Source of the DNA: Dryococelus australis | Taxonomy: Eukaryota; Arthropoda; Insecta; Phasmatodea; Phasmatidae | DNA length: 64,000 bases | Direction: 5' to 3' | Assembly: GCA_029891345.1 (NCBI GenBank) | Contig: CM057003.1 | Coordinates: forward strand, 10,172,209 to 10,236,208 | Part shown: positions 59,061-64,000 of the stretch, piece after piece | Layout: each line of letters begins with the position of its first letter | Numbering within the stretch: the first letter of the stretch is position 1 | Made by a program: the position numbers and the translations under genes | The notes under the pieces: model-generated | What the model was told of the DNA's origin: nothing | Seen by the model: only the letters and a program-made list of their open reading frames with translations | The model's database searches: none

Positions 59061-60970
59061 TTTTGTCTCCTGAGATGCGGTGAATCTGTTTGAAGTTCTA
59101 TACCAGGTGGGAGACACTAGATAGGGCTTACAATCGCGTTATTTGAAGTTAGTGCCTGTGGAAACACCAACATAGACATTTTACCACTAGAATGAATTAT
59201 TTTGTGGAACAGATCGGTTTTGAGTCGAAACTATGAGTGTTTTGTATCTCAAACATACTGAGTTAACCTACATATTTTTCAGGTGCTGATTTAATAACTT
59301 ACCAAAACGATTATTAGACATATTTAATCGCTTTTTGCACTGGTTGTGCAAGATTTATTCTATTCTGTTGGTCACGTTTGGAGGTGACGTAAATATTTCA
59401 AACACAGAGTTAACACAAACAGCACACAGGCATATATTTAATTATTGCCGAAAACAGCATTTGGCAACTAAATTGTGTTTGTCGAATAGGTTCTAATAAA
59501 ACAAATTTTAAAACTTCGTTCCAGAGCCTCTCAAGAATAATGCAAGCTGTAAAAATACTGCGAGTGTAAATTGCTACCCTGCAAAAAAAATGTAAATAAG
59601 CTAGTTTATTAACCATTGAAAACAGCGTGATTATCAGCTACTTCAATGAAGCGTGTTTATCACAAAATAATCATTAAAAACTATTATTTTGTTATATTAT
59701 ACTAGGTAATTATTTTCGCAATGCGTGTCTGCTGTTGGTATTAATCCAGACACCTACCACCCACCCACCACCCCTGAAAAAGACCTCAAAATAAGAAGAT
59801 CGTTACTACATGGAAGTATTCGCTCTTGTCTCCTTACTTGCTCTGTGTTCTCTAATGTCCACGAGCCAAAACTTTTTATTTTTTTTTTTATTTTTCATCA
59901 ATCCCCGTTCATTTCTATCAGCTGTTTGAATCTGTTAGCTATATATTGGAATACATTTTTACCAAACGTAAGTTTATTTCTAAATAATTGTTTACCGTTG
60001 CCGGTTTTGTGCTTCACATGGCCATGGTACATTTCAACTTAAGTGTTAAGATAACTCAATACGGGATTCTGCACAATTTTATTCGAAATTTGAATTCACA
60101 TTTTTCAAGTCTATAACCTAACGTCATTTAGTTCATCTGGTTACTGTTCCACATTTACCATTGTAAAATCACTGTAATTGTTCAACAAAATGGCATTATA
60201 TTAGGCGTACACGAAATGTTAATTCCCGTTTTTGAAGCTTACAACCCACAATTTATTTAATATGGTTATTGTCCCGCCCTTGTCATTAAAAAGTCTCTGT
60301 AACCAATCAACAAAATATTACACGTTTCATTGCCAAACTTTCGTAGTGGTGTGGCAGAAAAATGATTCAAGTTGAATTTTTACAACATGACATGGTAATA
60401 ATTTTTATACATTTGTCATCTCATGAATGTTTCCCATAACATGTGTGCTCAAGTTACGAAGACAGATTTCAGCCAAAATTGTATTTTAAAAAAATCGCTT
60501 GGAAATATATAAAACAACGAATATAATTCGTTTAAACGATTTTGGTATTAGACAGCCTTACGTATAAAATGGAATACGATATCACGGACCGATATTCAAG
60601 TAAGTAAATCAGGCAGAAAATATCCGAGTGGTATCTCCTCGAAGGGCGAGGCAGGTTCCAAGATTACCTACCTAACTCCGGATCCGGCAGTGACGAGCTA
60701 GTTGGGGATGTAATCACCTCCAGAGTGCGCTCGGGGCAACATTAAGACTCGTTAACAAGTTAACCTGCTAGCCTTCCCTTCAACCCTTCTCACCCCATGC
60801 GCCGCTTCATCCCTTTAAAGCCCTCCGCCCGACGTAGGCGCTTCTGAGATATGGCGACGGCCAGGTCTCCCCTGCCGCCATTGCCCCTTGCGTGATCAAA
60901 ACCAGGTTACAAGGTCATTCTCTTCTGCTCTTCACCTACCCTCTTCGCCCTTACGCTGTTTCCCTTAAGA
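59061..60970. other. AT-rich region, GC-richer from about 60640
   Basis: The frame at 59725-60042 is hydrophobic in its second half but starts in a P/T-rich stretch. No known protein matched. 60640-60960 is CpG-containing and runs directly into SINE-1. Confidence 0.4.
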
Positions 60971-61225
60971 GGGGGCCGCGATGGATGAGCGGTTAAGCCC
61001 TCGACTCCCACCAAGGCGAGCCCGGGCTCAATCCCCGGCCGGGTCACTCCCGGATTTCCGCAAGTGCGAATCGTGTCGGACGATGCCGCTGATCAACGGA
61101 TTTTCTCGGGGATTTCCTGTTTCCCCCCGCCCTTGCATTCCGGCGCCGCTCCATTCTCGCATCATTTCACCCTCATCGGCTCACAAGACCTCATTGTCAA
61201 GAGCCGCCCAAATCTCTCAACTCAA
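60971..61225 (+). mobile_element. tRNA-derived SINE (SINE-1)
   Basis: Head GGGGGCCGCGATGGATGAGC with the Leu/Ser-like box A GATGAGCGGTTAAG, then CTCGACTCCCACCAAGG and a mutated box B, GGGCTCAATCC. The body is complete: TCCGCAAGTGCGAATCGTGT, CGGACGATGCCGCTGATC, CCGGCGCCGCTCCATTCTCG, CATCGGCTCACAAGACCTCA and AGAGCCGCCCAAATCTC. Confidence 0.9.
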
Positions 61226-63050
61226 TTCCTTGAGAGGATTCGTTACAGCTTATGAATATGTACCTTGCTGAGTGTTCCACCTTGCGGAATGGTGTATATA
61301 ATACATTTATATTGGAACATTTCCACGTAACCAACCAGTAGAATATATTTTAATTAACCAATATGATCAAAAGGATCGGGTTCAATGTATACTGAATTCT
61401 GTTCCGTAGAGAATTGTTTACAGTGTTAATAAAGACATATTTTCTCGCTTCGTCCTCGTTGTCGTTGCATGCATCTTTTAGAAAAACTATTATTACGAAA
61501 GCATTGAACATCTAATAAGACAGTTACGATTATGCATAAAATGTGGGCCAAGTATATTACACAAGCCAGTGAAGAAGTGTTCGTGTGACGGTAAGAGGGA
61601 GAGGGGTGTGACAGAAGCCGCACTGGACTGAGAGCAAGATTTGTTCCAACCAACAAAATTGTTTTTATTATTGGTTAAAATATATAAGTAGTCCCAACAA
61701 AATATTCTGTTGAGGAAACAAACCTTGAAAAGCAACACAATTGATTTTGTCTATCCAAAAATATATTCACGCTTTAATAAACAAAACCTAAATGTTGGAC
61801 AAAAGATATAGACTATGAACCAAATATTTTGTTAAATCAATATGTATATTTTAGCTCGGCTGAGCGTGTGAATCCCTTCTTTCGAAAATAGAGCTCGAGA
61901 GTTTTTTGTATTTTTTTGTGGCACTTGGTAAATTGTTTATTAGTGCATTTTTATGCTTAAAAATGGTATAAAAATCCTAATAAAACAAGTTTAGTAGGAG
62001 GAAACAAGAAAGCAAAGCTGTGAAATTTGATATATTTCTTTACGCACGTTGTCTGGTATTTGAAATTAATGTGCATAAAAATATGCCTTCTTTATCGGTG
62101 GTTCTTACAAGTGGTGTGGTTAACGCGTTATCGTATTTTCTTATACTCTATCATGTAACTAAAACTACAGTATATACCGATTTAGTTAACATTACCCAAT
62201 AAAAATGGATGTATTTACTTGAAGGAAATTAAAGCAAACAAGGTTAGACACTTGAGTAACTAAATTACATAAAAAGCGTATGAAACGTAACTAACCAGAA
62301 AAAATATCAGTCGAATTTAATAGGTTCCGAAATGCAACATAGGAGAATTAAGATGTGCCAATCCTAGATAAAGGTGTATGCCAACTTTGGAAGCAAATAT
62401 TTTGACAATTTGATGAGAGAGTTTTTCACAATATGTTGTGACACACGGTTATGTTGTAACATAACTTATGTGTAGCCATGAACTCTACTATGATCGTCCG
62501 CGGTAGGGCGTTTGCATATGTAGGGCGATCAATGCCATTAGCGGTCACCGCTCGTAAACGGTGAACGAGCTTCAACACATTACTATTGTGTATATTTCTT
62601 TCTCTCAGTCGTGGTTTTCGACCATCATCTGTGTTATTTCCGTTTTCTCTCGGCATTCTATACTGGAGTTAGTGAGATGTGCCTTAGATACATCTTAGCC
62701 GAGCTTCTAATCTACGCAAATCGGGAAATCGTACGTCTATCTACGTATCTGTAAGTGTAAACAAATTAATTTATGGGTTTCAAACTTTTATCTTGTTTTC
62801 GTGTCTGTAGTCCTGAGAGCGATTTTCCGACAAATCCATGTACTAGAGGACACTATTTTCATTAAGAAACTCATCCAAAATAAATGAATGAAGATTATTA
62901 ATTTTCATAGTATGATCGAAAACCTCACAGTACCCACGGTATGAAATGTAAAGATATACCGCAATGTATTTGTGCACCCCACGCCCTCTTAGTATCACTT
63001 GCAGGTGGTTTTTTATCTTATCTCCAGTGACTCTTTTCAACCAGGCAAAG
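61226..63050. other. AT-rich intergenic region
   Basis: The minus-strand frame 62426-62656 (76 codons) has a less biased composition than most but is unrecognised. No repeat was identified. Confidence 0.4.
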
Positions 63051-63840
63051 GGTTTCCTTTAACACCACCAGAGGTTCACTTCAGCTAGTGTCGCACAGAT
63101 CTTGGCGACTTCATCGGTCGAGAGCCGGGGTTGATGTATTTCCACGCCGCTCTCCCCCAGGGCAGCTCTGATTATCTCCAGGCGGGGGATGATCGTGAGT
63201 AACGCAGGCCGGAACCTGACCCCGAGGGCCCGATATGTCAAGTGGCTGGCTTGCCCTGTGCCTTATGTGGGACTCCGCACGAAGAGTTTCTCGAGCCTTG
63301 CTGGTTGTCCGGCACAGGCGAGGACCACGGTTGCCCCTGTAACCCACCCCTCCCCTCCCCACCCCGAATGTTTTCCACTCCAAGGGACGTTAGCAGGAGG
63401 TCCAGAGGGAAAAAGAAAGACCAGAAATATTTCCTATTGTTGCTACTGGCGTCCTTCCTCTCCTTCCTTCCTTCCTTTCCTTCTGAGCGACCACTCGAGG
63501 AAGTTCTCCTCCCACTATCCCTTCTCCAAAAACGTCTCAACAAACCCCCCCCCCCCCCATTTACCCTTCCCAGTCACATGACAAATAGCCTGGCGTGGCA
63601 GACGACGTATCGGGACAGCCCGGATAAACTACAAGACCTCGACAACCTTCGGGGACAACCCCTCGCAGGTCCTTTCCCAACCCCTTCACCGCATCCTTAA
63701 TCCACTCCCTCCCCTCCCGGGAACCACAGTCATCGTCTAATAACTCGCCGGGTCCAGTCACATTACGTTCCTGCTGCGCAGCTGCAGATGAAGCCCGGGG
63801 AGAATTGATGTGCGCGCGGGTCAAGACTGCAGTCTCCTGG
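63051..63840. other. GC-rich islet with coding-like segments and poly-C
   Basis: On the minus strand, 63059-63241 encodes about 60 residues of protein-like composition, ending EVNLWWC before a TAA, with an in-frame stop a few codons upstream. The plus strand has a 152-codon frame (63242-63700) containing CALCGTPHEEFLEPC, a loose zinc-knuckle-like spacing. Neither matches a protein I can name, and the two overlap GC-rich low-complexity DNA, (CCTT)n at about 63462 and C14 at 63545-63558. This could hold an exon or a retroelement fragment. Confidence 0.3.
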
Positions 63841-64000
63841 CAGAGTACTTAAACGAGACGTCGAGAGGTTTGTAGCACCAATAATTTTTTTAAATCTAGC
63901 TTCGGGAATAGGTACCTGTTTATTGCCTTGCCCCTTAAAAATAAAAATAAATACATTTGTATATCGTACCCTGGACGCAAGGCTATCAAAACTCAAATTT

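Overview
This is repeat-rich, AT-rich nuclear DNA from a eukaryote with long GC-rich islets. Short polymerase III-type SINEs, MITEs with TA-type target sites and long (TA)n arrays suggest a large metazoan genome. An insect or other arthropod is my best guess, but no gene fixes the taxon. I found no intact protein-coding gene that I can name. The open frames are short, broken, low-complexity or repeat-derived, so the annotation consists mainly of mobile elements, tandem repeats, candidate regulatory motifs and gene-free stretches.

Mobile elements: (1) A tRNA-derived SINE family (SINE-1) has copies at 291-530 (-), 8150-8365, 16818-17057, 36771-37045, 60971-61225 and a decayed copy at 49187-49340. 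A second SINE type lies at 4755-4947. (2) A MITE group shares terminal repeats of about 30 bp beginning TAGGCTGTTCACGGTAAAG. It has a short form of about 240 bp (9837, 26684, 33682, 51560, 54788) and a long form of about 425 bp (10756, 22540, 33619, 53255). (3) A hAT-like MITE lies at 14657-14933, a Harbinger-like insertion at 34022-34690, and an element of about 1.07 kb with long inverted termini at 45973-47045. (4) A probable processed retrocopy lies on the minus strand at 29092-29700. (5) Three further dispersed repeat families remain unclassified.

Unusual structures: a 978-bp near-perfect palindrome with an AT-repeat centre lies at 35682-36659. Nine 77-bp satellite units at 24897-25589 form a five-unit higher-order pattern. 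The MITE at 54788 has had an internal 76-bp segment amplified to five copies. A long MITE at 33619-34943 carries two other elements nested inside it. A degenerate repeat at 40111-40220 has an exact 10-bp period.

Candidate regulatory DNA: 15770-16255 combines a CCAAT-box-rich repeat with three CTCF-like motifs. A perfect RFX X-box palindrome lies at 38697-38710, a TATA-type core promoter candidate at 43501, and a hairpin containing an octamer motif at 54719-54742. GC-rich islets near 18.0-18.7, 26.9-27.4, 49.6-50.1, 53.9-54.6, 58.6-59.1 and 63.0-63.8 kb often carry poly-G or poly-C runs of 10-15 bases. Their gene content cannot be resolved from sequence alone.
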